Shown piece after piece: positions 35,101 through 43,259 of a DNA stretch of 64,000 bases. The notes beneath the pieces were generated by a model. The model was not told the origin of the DNA. It saw only the letters and a program-made list of their open reading frames with translations, and made no database searches. Origin of the DNA: Pedobacter caeni (GTDB lineage: Bacteria; Bacteroidota; Bacteroidia; Sphingobacteriales; Sphingobacteriaceae). Position 1 is the first letter of the stretch. Each line of letters opens with the position of its first letter. Location: the NCBI RefSeq assembly GCF_900129215.1, contig NZ_FQUQ01000005.1, forward strand, positions 434,001-498,000, in the 5' to 3' direction. Position numbers and translations under genes: made by a program.

Positions 35101-35380
35101 CCGAGAGGCTGCGGCTTTAAGGATCAGGCCAATCATCATGACGAGTGTGGCGATGGTTGCCGGGATGTTGCCGATGGCCATCGGACACGGTGAGGGTGGC
35201 GATCAGGTTTCCCCTTTGGGAAGAGCCGTGATCGGAGGTTTAATTGCCTCAACCTTTGCCGTTTTGATTATCTTACCTCTTGTTTTTGCATGGGTACAAG
35301 GGAAGGTGTCTACGGCATCCATCTCTCTGGATCCTGAGGATGAAGAGAGCAAACATTACATCAAAGGATTAGAAGAATAG
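32102..35380 (+). CDS. RND efflux pump, inner-membrane permease
   Basis: A 1092-residue AcrB/CusA-type transporter with the RND layout: TM1 at 12-30, large periplasmic loop, TM2-6 (about 335-495, GVIGALLTGLMVLLFLGDKRAALIVIL, GLALAIGILVDESTVTIENI with the proton-relay acidic residue), linker, TM7, second periplasmic loop, TM8-12. Energised by proton influx. The cytoplasmic linker before TM7 carries a complete EF-hand-like loop (residues 535-546, DFNDDGKVSLFE), unusual for this family. Substrate unclear: multidrug or other small molecules. Between tolC-like and adaptor genes. Confidence 0.93.
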   Translation: MNLIRFALRKPISILVLVAGLFFFGIGAIRDIKVDILPKMNLPVIYIAHPFGGYTPTQMEAYFGKQYINILLFASGVKTIETKNVQGLMLMKLTYYEGTNMAQAASELSALSNRAQAIFPPGSQPPFIIRFDASSLPVGQLVLSSPIRSNNELQDLANTYVRASFTAIPGLLSPAPFGGNIRTIEINVDPELLRSHNMTVDQVVEAIKVNNQTAPSGNVRMGNQNYLTPTNYTIQKVKEFENIPLFKGGVQNLYLRDVAVVRDGADATAGYALINGKRSVYLSIAKSGDASTWDVVSKLKENLPAIQNTLPEDVKLSYEFDQSVYVINAVKSLISEGVIGALLTGLMVLLFLGDKRAALIVILTIPTSIIAGVLFLKLFGQTINIMSLSGLALAIGILVDESTVTIENIHQHFDMGKPKALAIWDACKEIAFPKLLILFCILAVFAPAFTMSGIPGALFLPLALAIGFSMIVSFFLSQTFVPIMANWLMVAHPKKAKAHGAEITEDEAVFKATGLSLESEKDTLNQKKVLVEREDFNDDGKVSLFERFRNRFMRFLDRIMPHRKIVVLGYLVLIIGAAALLLSNIGRDVLPKVNSSQFQLRMRAPDGTRLERTEEKVQVILKELKDIVGPEHLSISSVYVGQHPALFSVNPIYLFMAGPHEAVFQVGFKDYHEDMEEFKDQLRERVKKLEPDVKLSFEPIELTDKVLSQGSPTPVEVRIAGKNKAQNEVYARKVMKALQTIPYLRDIQLAQAIKYPSLNVNIDRVKAAQLGVDLTDISRSLVASTSSSRYTDKNIWIDEKINLAYSVQVQVPFNQMNSKEDLGEIPLLRNVNRPVLSDVATITSDTTYGENDNLGAMPYLSVTANLNKMDLGSAAKDVDKAIKSVGELPRGLIVQPVGMIKVLDETLGSLQSGLLVAIVVIFLMLSANFQSFKVPLVILTTVPAVVLGALLLLKVTGSTLNLQSYMGIIMSVGVSIANAVLLITNAEHLRLHNGNALESAREAAALRIRPIIMTSVAMVAGMLPMAIGHGEGGDQVSPLGRAVIGGLIASTFAVLIILPLVFAWVQGKVSTASISLDPEDEESKHYIKGLEE
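33704..33739 (+). other. EF-hand-like loop encoded within the RND pump
   Basis: Codons 535-546 encode D-F-N-D-D-G-K-V-S-L-F-E, matching the 12-residue EF-hand consensus at loop positions 1, 3, 5, 6, 8 and 12. It sits just before the amphipathic helix preceding TM7, on the cytoplasmic side. Confidence 0.6.
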
Positions 35381-35415
35381 TAAATAAGGAGCTTAGCCCT
35401 ATAAAAATATAGAAG

Positions 35416-36522
35416 ATGAAAACCAACACCACAAAAAATACGATGATCTTAGCAGGGAGTTTAGCCCTGTTGAGCATCATTAACGGCTGTACAGCCAGTG
35501 CTAGGAAAGAAACAGCCAGCTCGACAGAAAAGAAACCTGTGATCGCTACTTTTAAACTGGAAAAGGAAAAACTTTCTACCGCTTTACAGCTTCCCGGCGA
35601 ACTGAGTGCTTTCCAGCAGGTAGACCTGTATGCGAAGGTGAGCAGCTTTGTGAAGACCTTAAAAGTTGACATCGGCTCGGAAGTAACCAAAGGTCAGTTG
35701 CTGATGACACTGGAGGCTCCGGAAACCAATTCGCAGCTCGCTGCTGCACAATCCCGGTTGAAAGCTCAGGAAGCTTTGTATACTGCCAGTAAAGCAAATT
35801 ACGACCGCCTGTATGAAACGAGTAAAACACCCGGAACGATCTCAAAGAACGACCTAGACCAGGCCGTTGCCCGCAGGAATTCTGATCTGGCGCAGTTTGA
35901 AGCAGCCAAAGCTTCCTATAAAGAAGTGAGTAATATCAGGGATTACCTGGAAATCCGGGCTCCTTTTAATGGCATCATCACCGCAAGGAATGTAAATTTA
36001 GGCGCGTATGTTGGCCCTTCAGGAAAAGGATCTGAGTTTCCTTTGTTCACCTTGCAGGAACAGAAAAACCTTCGTCTGGCCATCTCCATTCCGGAGGTTT
36101 ATACCGGTTACCTGAAAGACGGACATGAAGTGACTTTCAGTGTGAAGTCCATGCCGGAAAAAACCTTTACCGCAAAAGTAAAACGCTTGTCGGGCGCTTT
36201 GGATCTGCGCCTGCGTTCTGAAAGGGTGGAAATAGACGTGCCTAATAACAGTAAAGAACTCCTGCCAGGAATGGTGGCTGAGGTTCATATTCCGCTGCCG
36301 GCAAATGCAAGTACTTTTACTGTTCCACGTAAAGCAGTCCTGGAAACTGCCGAAGGAATTTTTGTCTGGAAAGTGGTAGAAAATAAAGCAGTGAAGGTTA
36401 ACGTTAAAAAAGGACGGTTAACGGATGATAAAACCGAGATTTTTGGCGAACTTAATGCTGGTGATGAAATTGTTACGGAACCATCCGAAGAACTTCGTGA
36501 AGGTAACGTGATCAAACCGTAA
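35416..36522 (+). CDS. RND efflux periplasmic adaptor lipoprotein
   Basis: A 368-residue membrane-fusion protein. Cys25 in INGC is the lipidation site. Barrel-sandwich/lipoyl half motif LQLPGELSAFQQVDLYAKVSSFVKTLKVDIGSEVTKGQLLMTLEAPE, a coiled-coil hairpin (about 98-165), second lipoyl half YLEIRAPFNGIITARNVNLGAYV, then beta-barrel and membrane-proximal domains. It links the inner-membrane pump with the TolC-like channel. Third gene of the operon, 35 bases after the pump. Confidence 0.92.
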   Translation: MKTNTTKNTMILAGSLALLSIINGCTASARKETASSTEKKPVIATFKLEKEKLSTALQLPGELSAFQQVDLYAKVSSFVKTLKVDIGSEVTKGQLLMTLEAPETNSQLAAAQSRLKAQEALYTASKANYDRLYETSKTPGTISKNDLDQAVARRNSDLAQFEAAKASYKEVSNIRDYLEIRAPFNGIITARNVNLGAYVGPSGKGSEFPLFTLQEQKNLRLAISIPEVYTGYLKDGHEVTFSVKSMPEKTFTAKVKRLSGALDLRLRSERVEIDVPNNSKELLPGMVAEVHIPLPANASTFTVPRKAVLETAEGIFVWKVVENKAVKVNVKKGRLTDDKTEIFGELNAGDEIVTEPSEELREGNVIKP

Positions 36523-36543
36523 TTTTATATAGTGATTAAAGTA

Positions 36544-37479
36544 ATGTTAACTAAAAACCCAGACCTGCATTTAGCCCATAAGACGCAAAGTCTTCAGGAT
36601 TACTATGACTGGCTAAAGGAGATCCGTCCGGATATCCATGTCCCCAATTTAGAGATGGTGAATGATATCGGGCATTTTGGTGTTTTTAAAAGGTCTACCC
36701 ATTGTACCTTACACCCGACACCCTATAACCGTAGAGACTTTTATAAAATCTCACTCATTATAGGTTCCGGAACTCTTCACTATCCAAATCAACAGATAGA
36801 AGTAAACGGAAGGGCGCTATTGTTCACGAATCCCAATATTCCGTACGCATGGGAATGTACCTCTGATACACAATCAGGGTATTTTTGCCTGTTTACGGAA
36901 AACTTCATTCATAAAAGAAATGAAAGTCTGAGGGAGTCCCTGTTATGGAGGATTCACGATTGCCCGATGATTAATATCAGCGAGCAACAGGAAAAGACCT
37001 TTATGGACATCTTTATAAAGATGATGGATGAGCTGGATGGCGATTATGTACATAAATATGAGATGCTCCGCAATTATATCCACCTCATTGTACATGAGGC
37101 TTTAAAGGTAAGACCTGCAGATACTTATTTCAAAGAGAATAATGCTTCGGTAAGGCTGACTTCCCTGTTCCTGGAGCTTTTGGAACGTCAGTTTCCGATC
37201 GGTTCCACGGATCATGTTTTATGTCTCAGAACGGCACATGACTTTGCACACAAGCTTTCGGTACATGTGAACCATTTGAACCATGCAGTGAAAGAAGTTA
37301 CAGGCAGAACAACTTCTGAACATATTTCCAGAAGGATCGCTACAGAAGCAGTGGCTTTATTGAAGCATACAGAATGGAACGTAGCCCAGATTGCATATTG
37401 CCTCGGCTTTGAATATCCGGCTAACTTCAATATCTTTTTCAAAAGACAAATGCAGGGTACACCGAAATCATTTCGATAG
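36544..37479 (+). CDS. AraC-family regulator, likely of the efflux operon
   Basis: A 311-residue regulator with an N-terminal cupin-like sensor (about 45-125, ISLIIGSGTLHYPNQQIEVNGRALLFTNPNIPYAWEC) and a C-terminal AraC domain (about 215-311, AHDFAHKLSVHVNHLNHAVKEVTG, EWNVAQIAYCLGFEYPANFNIFFKRQMQGTPKSF). I use the ATG at 36544; a GTG at 36532 is in frame. It is the last gene of the TolC-pump-adaptor unit, so it probably regulates efflux. Confidence 0.87.
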   Translation: MLTKNPDLHLAHKTQSLQDYYDWLKEIRPDIHVPNLEMVNDIGHFGVFKRSTHCTLHPTPYNRRDFYKISLIIGSGTLHYPNQQIEVNGRALLFTNPNIPYAWECTSDTQSGYFCLFTENFIHKRNESLRESLLWRIHDCPMINISEQQEKTFMDIFIKMMDELDGDYVHKYEMLRNYIHLIVHEALKVRPADTYFKENNASVRLTSLFLELLERQFPIGSTDHVLCLRTAHDFAHKLSVHVNHLNHAVKEVTGRTTSEHISRRIATEAVALLKHTEWNVAQIAYCLGFEYPANFNIFFKRQMQGTPKSFR

Positions 37480-37519
37480 CTCCTGATTTATCAGTACTAT
37501 TATAGAAAATTTAATGATC

Positions 37520-37864
37520 ATGAAAAAACTGATTGCTCTTGTGTTTTTTGCCTGCTTTGCAATTGCTGTCCAGGCTCAGGAAAAAGTGAAAAAAGAAACG
37601 GTTGTGGCGACTAAAGAAAAGCCTCAGGTAGTGGAAACAGCTTGTGGAGAATGTAAGTTCGGCATGGAAGGAAAAGAATGTGACCTTGCTGTACGCATTG
37701 GTGGACACGCTTATTTTGTGGACGGAACAGGTCTTGACGACCATGGCGATGCCCATGCTAAGGATGGTTTTTGCAATAAAATCAGAAAAGCAGAGGTGAC
37801 AGGTAAAGTGGTTGATGGCCGGTTTAAAGCAACTTCTTTTAAGTTGTTAAAGGAGAAGAAATAA
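37520..37864 (+). CDS. DUF6370-like secreted cysteine-containing protein
   Basis: A 114-residue protein (ATG at 37520; another ATG at 37514) with signal peptide ending in VQAQ. The mature part carries CGECKFGMEGKECDLAVRIGGHAYFVDGT and DDHGDAHAKDGFCNKIRKAEVTGKVVDGRFKATSFKL. Four Cys and clustered His/Asp suggest a metal- or redox-linked fold; the pattern matches what I recall of DUF6370. Single gene followed by a terminator. Function unknown. Confidence 0.72.
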   Translation: MKKLIALVFFACFAIAVQAQEKVKKETVVATKEKPQVVETACGECKFGMEGKECDLAVRIGGHAYFVDGTGLDDHGDAHAKDGFCNKIRKAEVTGKVVDGRFKATSFKLLKEKK

Positions 37865-37880
37865 GTAGATATGAATTTGA

Positions 37881-37905
37881 AGCCCCGAAACATCGGGGCT
37901 TTTTA
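37881..37905. terminator. intrinsic terminator
   Basis: AGCCCCGA (37881-37888) pairs with TCGGGGCT (37893-37900), followed by TTTT. Confidence 0.85.
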
Positions 37906-37924
37906 ATGATCCGGAACTAATGGC

Positions 37925-39049
37925 TTAATACTCCGCAGCAATCTTTACGAAGATCTGGTCCCAATCTGCCTTTCCTTTGTTCTTGCCCAATCTTACAATA
38001 ACCAGGTCTTTAGCGGGGTTTACATAAATATATTGCCCTAAAATCCCTGCGGCCATAAAATCTCCGCTCTTGGTGGGCAGCCACCACTGGTATTGATAAT
38101 ACCAGGCACTGCCTTTACTGGTATCCACTTTTGTAGATTGCTTTACCCAGCTTTCGGGAACAATCTGTTGTCCGTTCCAGTTTCCTTTGTTTAAGTATAA
38201 CCTGCCAATTTTCGCGAAATCCCTTGCCCTTGCATTGATGCAACAAAAGGTTTTTTCCAATCCGTCTTTTTTTCTGTCCAGACTCCAGCTGGCATCATAT
38301 TCCATTCCCAGAGGTTGCCATAATTTCTCCTGAAGGTATTCGGTAATGTTTTTTGTTTTTAGTGCCCTCTCTAATACCAGCCCAAGTATTTGAGGATTTC
38401 CGCTTACATATTCAAAAGCCTCGCCTGGTGCTCTTTTTAGTTTCAGCTTTGTAGTTGCTTTCCTCAGGTTTGTACCATAATAGAAGGTGGCTACCTCTCC
38501 GAAGGGGTTGCTGTAACCTTCATTAAACTCCAAGCCTGAGGTCATCTGTAAAAGGTGTTCCAAAGTGACTTTGTCAAACCCGTTCTCTTTTAATTCAGGA
38601 ATATAATTCGTTACCGGTTCATCTACAGATTTTATCAGGCCATCTTTAATGGCGCAGCCAATCAGGATCGAGGTAACAGATTTTGCCATCGAGAAGGAGG
38701 GGACAATTGCTGCTTTATCATAACCTTTAAAATATTTCTCATATTGAATGGTATCCTTATGAATGACCATAAAGGCAACGGTATTGTTCTCTTCCAGGTA
38801 TTGATCAAAAGGAATTTCTCCCTGTTGTTCCGAATGAATGTTTTTCGGAGATTTTCCTTTATCCGTCTGATGAAAATAGAATTTTGGCCCGGCGTTATGC
38901 AATTCACGGGAAGGGAATATTTTATAATCATCAATGTCCGCAAAATTGTAATACACAAAACGCGCAACTTTACAGGAAGCAAAGGTTCCGATCAGGAAAA
39001 ATAGAATGATCAGAATCCTGGATTTGTGAGGAGGTCTTTTGATAAACAT
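37925..39049 (-). CDS. serine hydrolase of the class C beta-lactamase fold
   Basis: A 374-residue protein with an N-terminal hydrophobic segment ending in FASC (possible lipobox, Cys26). The SxxK catalytic motif is Ser120-Met-Ala-Lys123 in PSFSMAKSVTS; the second motif is Tyr214-Val-Ser216 in FEYVSGNPQ. The C-terminal region (AAGILGQYIYVNPAKDLVIVRLG) should carry the third motif. Members include esterases, D-aminopeptidases and penicillin-binding-like proteins; true beta-lactamase activity should not be assumed. Monocistronic. Confidence 0.9.
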   Translation of the reverse strand: MFIKRPPHKSRILIILFFLIGTFASCKVARFVYYNFADIDDYKIFPSRELHNAGPKFYFHQTDKGKSPKNIHSEQQGEIPFDQYLEENNTVAFMVIHKDTIQYEKYFKGYDKAAIVPSFSMAKSVTSILIGCAIKDGLIKSVDEPVTNYIPELKENGFDKVTLEHLLQMTSGLEFNEGYSNPFGEVATFYYGTNLRKATTKLKLKRAPGEAFEYVSGNPQILGLVLERALKTKNITEYLQEKLWQPLGMEYDASWSLDRKKDGLEKTFCCINARARDFAKIGRLYLNKGNWNGQQIVPESWVKQSTKVDTSKGSAWYYQYQWWLPTKSGDFMAAGILGQYIYVNPAKDLVIVRLGKNKGKADWDQIFVKIAAEY

Positions 39050-39164
39050 AGCGTCGGTTTGAATAAATTTATTTAACCTTGGTTAATGGTTCTATGTCAA
39101 TGATAATGAAATTTGATGGTAGTTTGAATTGAGGGAATAATTTTTAACAAAAGTTAACAATAAT

Positions 39165-39503
39165 ATGGGTAGTTGCTACGAACTGAGGATTTCATCAGAT
39201 TCAGATCAAAAGATTGCTATTGAATCTATATTAGGGAAATCAGATGGAGATCCTGACTTTTCCTGGTGGCGCATGGTGATTGAGGAAGATGCTCCGCTCT
39301 TTAATGAAGCGTTACCTCATTTTCTAAACTTGCTTGAACATCAGATAGATGAGCTGACATTAATAGGAATTTCAGCGGATCTGATCAGCATTTGGTATCT
39401 ATATGCCTATGAGGGACAATGTAATATGGAATTCGGACCCGACTTCACCCGGAGGTTAGGAAAACTGGGTGTTAGTCTTTGTATCAGTTGTTGGGAAAAG
39501 TAA
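39165..39503 (+). CDS. hypothetical cytoplasmic protein, possibly immunity-like
   Basis: A 112-residue acidic protein without signal peptide. Features: DPDFSWWRMVIEEDAPLFNEALPHFLNLLEHQIDELTLIGI and SIWYLYAYEGQCNMEFGPDFTRRLGKLGVSLCISCW. No family recognised with confidence. Its small acidic form and its position at the head of a run of unrelated accessory genes are what one sees for immunity proteins of polymorphic toxins, but no toxin is adjacent. Confidence 0.6.
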   Translation: MGSCYELRISSDSDQKIAIESILGKSDGDPDFSWWRMVIEEDAPLFNEALPHFLNLLEHQIDELTLIGISADLISIWYLYAYEGQCNMEFGPDFTRRLGKLGVSLCISCWEK

Positions 39504-39592
39504 GTACTCCGGTTAAAAATATAACACAGAATTAGACCGAACCCAACTTTGGATGAATCAGACAATTTTAAGCAGGATAAAGAATAAGGTAT

Positions 39593-40240
39593 ATGTTTTT
39601 TGGATTATTTAAACGTAAAAAACGAACAGAAATTGAGGAATGGGAACTAGAGTTGTTGCTGAATGTGTTGACTACTTTACCTGAAAAAGATGATGATCTT
39701 TTGATCGAACAGATCCGCAATGGTGCGCTTAGTGGAATTGATCTCCGCTATCCTGCTGAACCAGGATATGTTTCTTTTACTTTTCATCAAAATGCGCTGG
39801 CTAAATATAAGGATGAAAAGAAAAAGGCATATAAATTAGAGGAAATCAGAGTTTTTGATCTTAAAAGCCAGTTTTTTTTAGATTATACGATTTATGTTTT
39901 TTTTGGGATGGTACATGGATACTTTATTAAGGCAACTGAAGGATATCAGATTGATCCCAGGCAGATTGATGTTAGTCATTGTCAAAAGGCATACTATGAA
40001 AATCATGATTTCGATCAGTTAAAACAGGTTCTTACCTCCGAAGAAATCGATTTGATGGATCCTTCATCAATATACGTTGTAGTACTGGATGGAAAAGATT
40101 ATTACCATATCAAGGACCTTGAAGATGGTGACTTTATTGGTATGGATTTAGACCGAAATATTTATGAATGTACTCACGATCCGTATCAAATTATCCCTTT
40201 GAAAGTAACATTGAAAGAGCTCTTAAATGATGTTAAATAA
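39593..40240 (+). CDS. hypothetical protein with MFFGLFKRK leader
   Basis: A 215-residue acidic protein. Its first 16 residues, MFFGLFKRKKRTEIEE, almost match those of the ankyrin protein at 40917 (MFFGLFKRKEKAKIEE), while the remainder is unrelated. The body (LLLNVLTTLPEKDDDLLIEQIRNG, YVSFTFHQNALAKYKD, LDGKDYYHIKDLEDGDFIGMDL) gives no recognised domain. The leader is hydrophobic then basic, more like a short membrane-association motif than a signal peptide. Low GC relative to neighbours by eye. Confidence 0.65.
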   Translation: MFFGLFKRKKRTEIEEWELELLLNVLTTLPEKDDDLLIEQIRNGALSGIDLRYPAEPGYVSFTFHQNALAKYKDEKKKAYKLEEIRVFDLKSQFFLDYTIYVFFGMVHGYFIKATEGYQIDPRQIDVSHCQKAYYENHDFDQLKQVLTSEEIDLMDPSSIYVVVLDGKDYYHIKDLEDGDFIGMDLDRNIYECTHDPYQIIPLKVTLKELLNDVK

Positions 40241-40760
40241 TCCTATCAATTTCCTTTTCCATTTCTACCAAGGTGATCTCTTGCAGTGGTACGCCAAATT
40301 TATGGTACTCAACAGGAAAGGAAAAGCTGTTACCCGTTAACACATAGTTTCTCCTTTGATAATAGGCAATCAATTCATCTCTTCCTTGTATCACCGTCAG
40401 GTTAATTGCTTTGCAGTTTAACGTCTTTGCATACTCATCTGCTGCCTGTAATAACATCTTTCCAACTCCGGCAGACTGAAGCTCCGGACGAACGGCAAAC
40501 ATCCCTAAATGAAGTTTATCATATTTTTTATGCAAATTGACACACCCAATAATCTGCTCATTTGCATCTGTATACTTTAAGATGTAAAAGTTAGGATCTG
40601 TAAGGTCACCCAATAAAGCTTGTTTATCAACCCTGATGTCTCCTCCTACAAAAGCGCTTTCGTCGGTCCATCCTTTTTTAGAAGACTCACCGCGATAGGT
40701 TGTATTTACCAATGATAGTAATTCTGATAAATCTGAAATTGAAGCTTTTGAAACGGACAT
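40233..40760 (-). CDS. GNAT-family N-acetyltransferase
   Basis: A 175-residue acetyl-CoA-dependent acyltransferase. Motif A is LHLGMFAVRPELQSAGVGKMLLQAADEYAK, with the pyrophosphate-binding Q-S-A-G-V-G. The C-terminal strand is INLTVIQGRDELIAYYQRRNYVLTG. Acceptor unknown. Its 3' end overlaps the stop of the plus-strand leader gene by 8 bases. It separates the two MFFGLFKRK genes and is on the opposite strand. Confidence 0.88.
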   Translation of the reverse strand: MSVSKASISDLSELLSLVNTTYRGESSKKGWTDESAFVGGDIRVDKQALLGDLTDPNFYILKYTDANEQIIGCVNLHKKYDKLHLGMFAVRPELQSAGVGKMLLQAADEYAKTLNCKAINLTVIQGRDELIAYYQRRNYVLTGNSFSFPVEYHKFGVPLQEITLVEMEKEIDRII

Positions 40761-40916
40761 GATATATGAATAGATTCCTGAAGTTTATAAGGTCAAAATT
40801 ATTAATTATTTCCTATGCCGAAGAACTATTTCGTGGAAATTTTAGGTCTGCAAACCTAAGAAACCCTGCTGGAAGTTTAAAATATGGTAATTTAGCGGGA
40901 AACTTAAATTGAAGAT

Positions 40917-42011
40917 ATGTTTTTTGGATTGTTTAAGCGTAAAGAGAAGGCGAAAATAGAAGAACCCGCGGCTATTCTTAAAGAAGGAGTTATTCCTGAA
41001 AGCGCAATACCTGAAAAAAGAACAGGATTGAAATTAATACCAGCTCAACACAGAGCGGAACTATCGATGGCTATTGCCAAAGGAAAAATAAAAGAGCTGA
41101 AGACGATCATTGAACAGAATGATATTGACGTTGATGCTTTCGTTGATGATGTCTATTATACCCCTTTGATCATGAAGGCCGTTACTTCATTTGGTATTGC
41201 TGAGGAGGAAGATCGCTTAATAATGATTCGTTACTTACTGGAAAAAGGAGCCAACCCTAATGTGAAGTGTAAGAGCGGCTACAATAGCCTGCATGTGACT
41301 TTACAACAGGAGAAACTCGTGAAAGTCTCGGCACTACTCCTGGAATTTAACGGGGATGTGAATCTCCCTGATCACAATGGTTGTACGGTAGCCTATTGGG
41401 CGCTTCAGGGTTTCCCATGGAGAACCGAAGCTGAGGTCCGCCAGCTTCATCTGAATGTGGTTGAACAGATCATGATGCTTGGTGCAGATCTGGACTATCC
41501 AAACAGACATGGGGTAACGCCAAGGAAATGGCTGGAACATACTCCTGAAGATGTTAAACTGTTGGTGGCCAGATGTGCCTTGCTAAAACCAGTTTATAGG
41601 CCAGACCCGAAACTTCAATCTGAATTTCCCAGTGATTTACAGCATTCGGATGTGGCAAAGAAAATATGGAAGACAATGGTTCCTCCCAGTGGACAGGCGG
41701 ATACTGTTCAGGGTGAATTGCTAAGGGCAATTGAGAAGCTCAGAGATGAGGCGCATAGAAATGGAAACATTAACTATTCAGCCAGTCATAAGCTACTGGC
41801 ACAATTTGTAATGAACACGCTGATCAATTCGGAATTATTTAATCAGAAAGAGATCGCACAAATCAAAAGAGAAGCGAAGAAATTAATGAAAGCATCAGCA
41901 CCTTATTTAGAAGATGATGCTTATGATTACCTCACAGATCAGATTTGTATTTTCTACCTCAAAAATGAACATCCTATTCCGCATCAACGCAACCTGGATA
42001 TCCTCTGTTAA
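40917..42011 (+). CDS. ankyrin-repeat protein with MFFGLFKRK leader
   Basis: A 364-residue protein. After the leader MFFGLFKRKEKAKIEE come ankyrin repeats (about 50-210): KGKIKELKTIIEQNDIDVDAF, YTPLIMKAVTSFG, IRYLLEKGANPNVKCKSGYNSLHV, LLLEFNGDVNLPDHNGCTVAYWAL, VEQIMMLGADLDYPNRHGVTPRKWL. A helical C-terminal region of about 150 residues follows, with no recognised fold. Ankyrin repeats mediate protein contacts; bacterial small ankyrin proteins are often accessory or immunity-linked. The same leader on a different body 1.3 kb upstream is notable. Confidence 0.8.
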   Translation: MFFGLFKRKEKAKIEEPAAILKEGVIPESAIPEKRTGLKLIPAQHRAELSMAIAKGKIKELKTIIEQNDIDVDAFVDDVYYTPLIMKAVTSFGIAEEEDRLIMIRYLLEKGANPNVKCKSGYNSLHVTLQQEKLVKVSALLLEFNGDVNLPDHNGCTVAYWALQGFPWRTEAEVRQLHLNVVEQIMMLGADLDYPNRHGVTPRKWLEHTPEDVKLLVARCALLKPVYRPDPKLQSEFPSDLQHSDVAKKIWKTMVPPSGQADTVQGELLRAIEKLRDEAHRNGNINYSASHKLLAQFVMNTLINSELFNQKEIAQIKREAKKLMKASAPYLEDDAYDYLTDQICIFYLKNEHPIPHQRNLDILC

Positions 42012-42028
42012 TGAGGAACTGTCATCTG

Positions 42029-42550
42029 TTAAAGACCAATAACTGTATGCTCTTCAACTTTAACGAGACACATTTTGCAGGTTTTTCTGAGCGTATTTAC
42101 AAGGCTTTTAAAACCAAACATTCTGGTATTGATCCGGACTTCTGTCATTGGTACTTCCATGGATTCTGAAAGTCTCAACAGATCGTAACAAATTCTAAGC
42201 CCCGGACGATAAGCTACTGGCCGATCGCTGAAAGGGGCATAATGACCTCTTCCATAATCAACATATTCGAGTCCCTTTAAGTCTATCGTCCTGTTTTTAT
42301 TCCATGGAACGAAATACCTGATTTTTAGCCTGTTTTCCAATAGTTCAATCTTACAGCTGTACCTGCAAAAGAAGTAATAGAACAGCAACAGGAAAGCAGG
42401 GAGGTAGAAAACCAATCCCAAAAGATTGGCCTTGTTTAGCAGGCATAACAACAGAATCACAACTGGTAAACCTATTAAAATATAAGTGTTAACAGGATAA
42501 CCAGACTTAAACAATAACTGTTCTTTTTTAATGGGGGAGCTCCTCTTCAT
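42029..42550 (-). CDS. membrane protein with PH-like domain
   Basis: A 173-residue protein with two adjacent membrane helices (about 22-65, TYILIGLPVVILLLCLLNKA and LLGLVFYLPAFLLLFYYFFC) and a C-terminal soluble part (about 70-173; CKIELLENRLKIRYFVPWNKNRTIDLKGLEYVDYG) typical of bacterial PH-domain membrane proteins. Function unknown. It lies 14 bases after the lipoprotein gene on the same strand, so they may be co-transcribed. Confidence 0.65.
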   Translation of the reverse strand: MKRSSPIKKEQLLFKSGYPVNTYILIGLPVVILLLCLLNKANLLGLVFYLPAFLLLFYYFFCRYSCKIELLENRLKIRYFVPWNKNRTIDLKGLEYVDYGRGHYAPFSDRPVAYRPGLRICYDLLRLSESMEVPMTEVRINTRMFGFKSLVNTLRKTCKMCLVKVEEHTVIGL

Positions 42551-42564
42551 ATCCGTTTCTTACC

Positions 42565-43125
42565 TTACTTAAGCTTCCTGCTGTTTTGTCTGGCGGTTTT
42601 CATCGCCAGGCTATCCACACGTTCAGCGTATCCCATCATCCCATTTTCCTCTACAGTTCCATAATAAATATCCTTAAATGGCAGGTTTGGCATTGGTTTT
42701 TTACTCTTAAAAAGAAAGGCAACCAAGGTATCCACAGGAGGATTGTCATAATTACTGTCAGACATGCTGATGTAACTGAGCTGTTGACCTGCTTTTAATT
42801 TACCTTTGTAGACTTTCATCACAATGCCTCTGAAAATTTTGATTGCAAGATAGATCGAATCGACCTTTGTCAATTTAACTTTAACCACATCTGAAGATTT
42901 AACCTGAAGTTGACTGATAAAGGACCTGGAAGGGTAAGGTTCTTCTGCTTCATCGGGGCCTGTAGCCGGACCTGCAACTGTATCCCTGAGGATGGCATCG
43001 GATACGACAGGGGAGTCTGAAACAATAGCGGTATCAGGCGTTTTATTTTTTTTCTTGTTGGAATTGCTGTTGCAGGAAATCATGAGCAACGAAAGAAAGA
43101 TGGCAATATAAAAGCGCTTGATCAT
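42565..43125 (-). CDS. hypothetical lipoprotein
   Basis: A 186-residue protein with lipobox MISC (Cys18), then a linker rich in Asn, Lys and Ser, an acidic segment, and a beta-rich domain (SDVVKVKLTKVDSIYLAIKIFRGIVMKVYKGKLKAGQQLSYI, VAFLFKSKKPMPNLPFKDIYYGTVEENG). The domain resembles small OB-like modules that measure transported-metal or matrix interactions, but I cannot assign a family. Probably outer-membrane anchored facing the periplasm. Confidence 0.65.
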   Translation of the reverse strand: MIKRFYIAIFLSLLMISCNSNSNKKKNKTPDTAIVSDSPVVSDAILRDTVAGPATGPDEAEEPYPSRSFISQLQVKSSDVVKVKLTKVDSIYLAIKIFRGIVMKVYKGKLKAGQQLSYISMSDSNYDNPPVDTLVAFLFKSKKPMPNLPFKDIYYGTVEENGMMGYAERVDSLAMKTARQNSRKLK

Positions 43126-43259
43126 AAGATGTTGTTATTCTAAAATTATATCCCGCAATTTTCTTTATGGTGTCTGATGATTAAGTTTGCGTCTGTTTTT
43201 CGTAACTTGAATCACAATATATGGAATATTGACTAAAAACAAACGATGATCACTCCATA

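Noticed and set aside
37925..39049. Antibiotic-resistance beta-lactamase
   Set aside because: The class C-like fold is shared with many esterases and peptidases; length, context and motif details do not support a resistance call.
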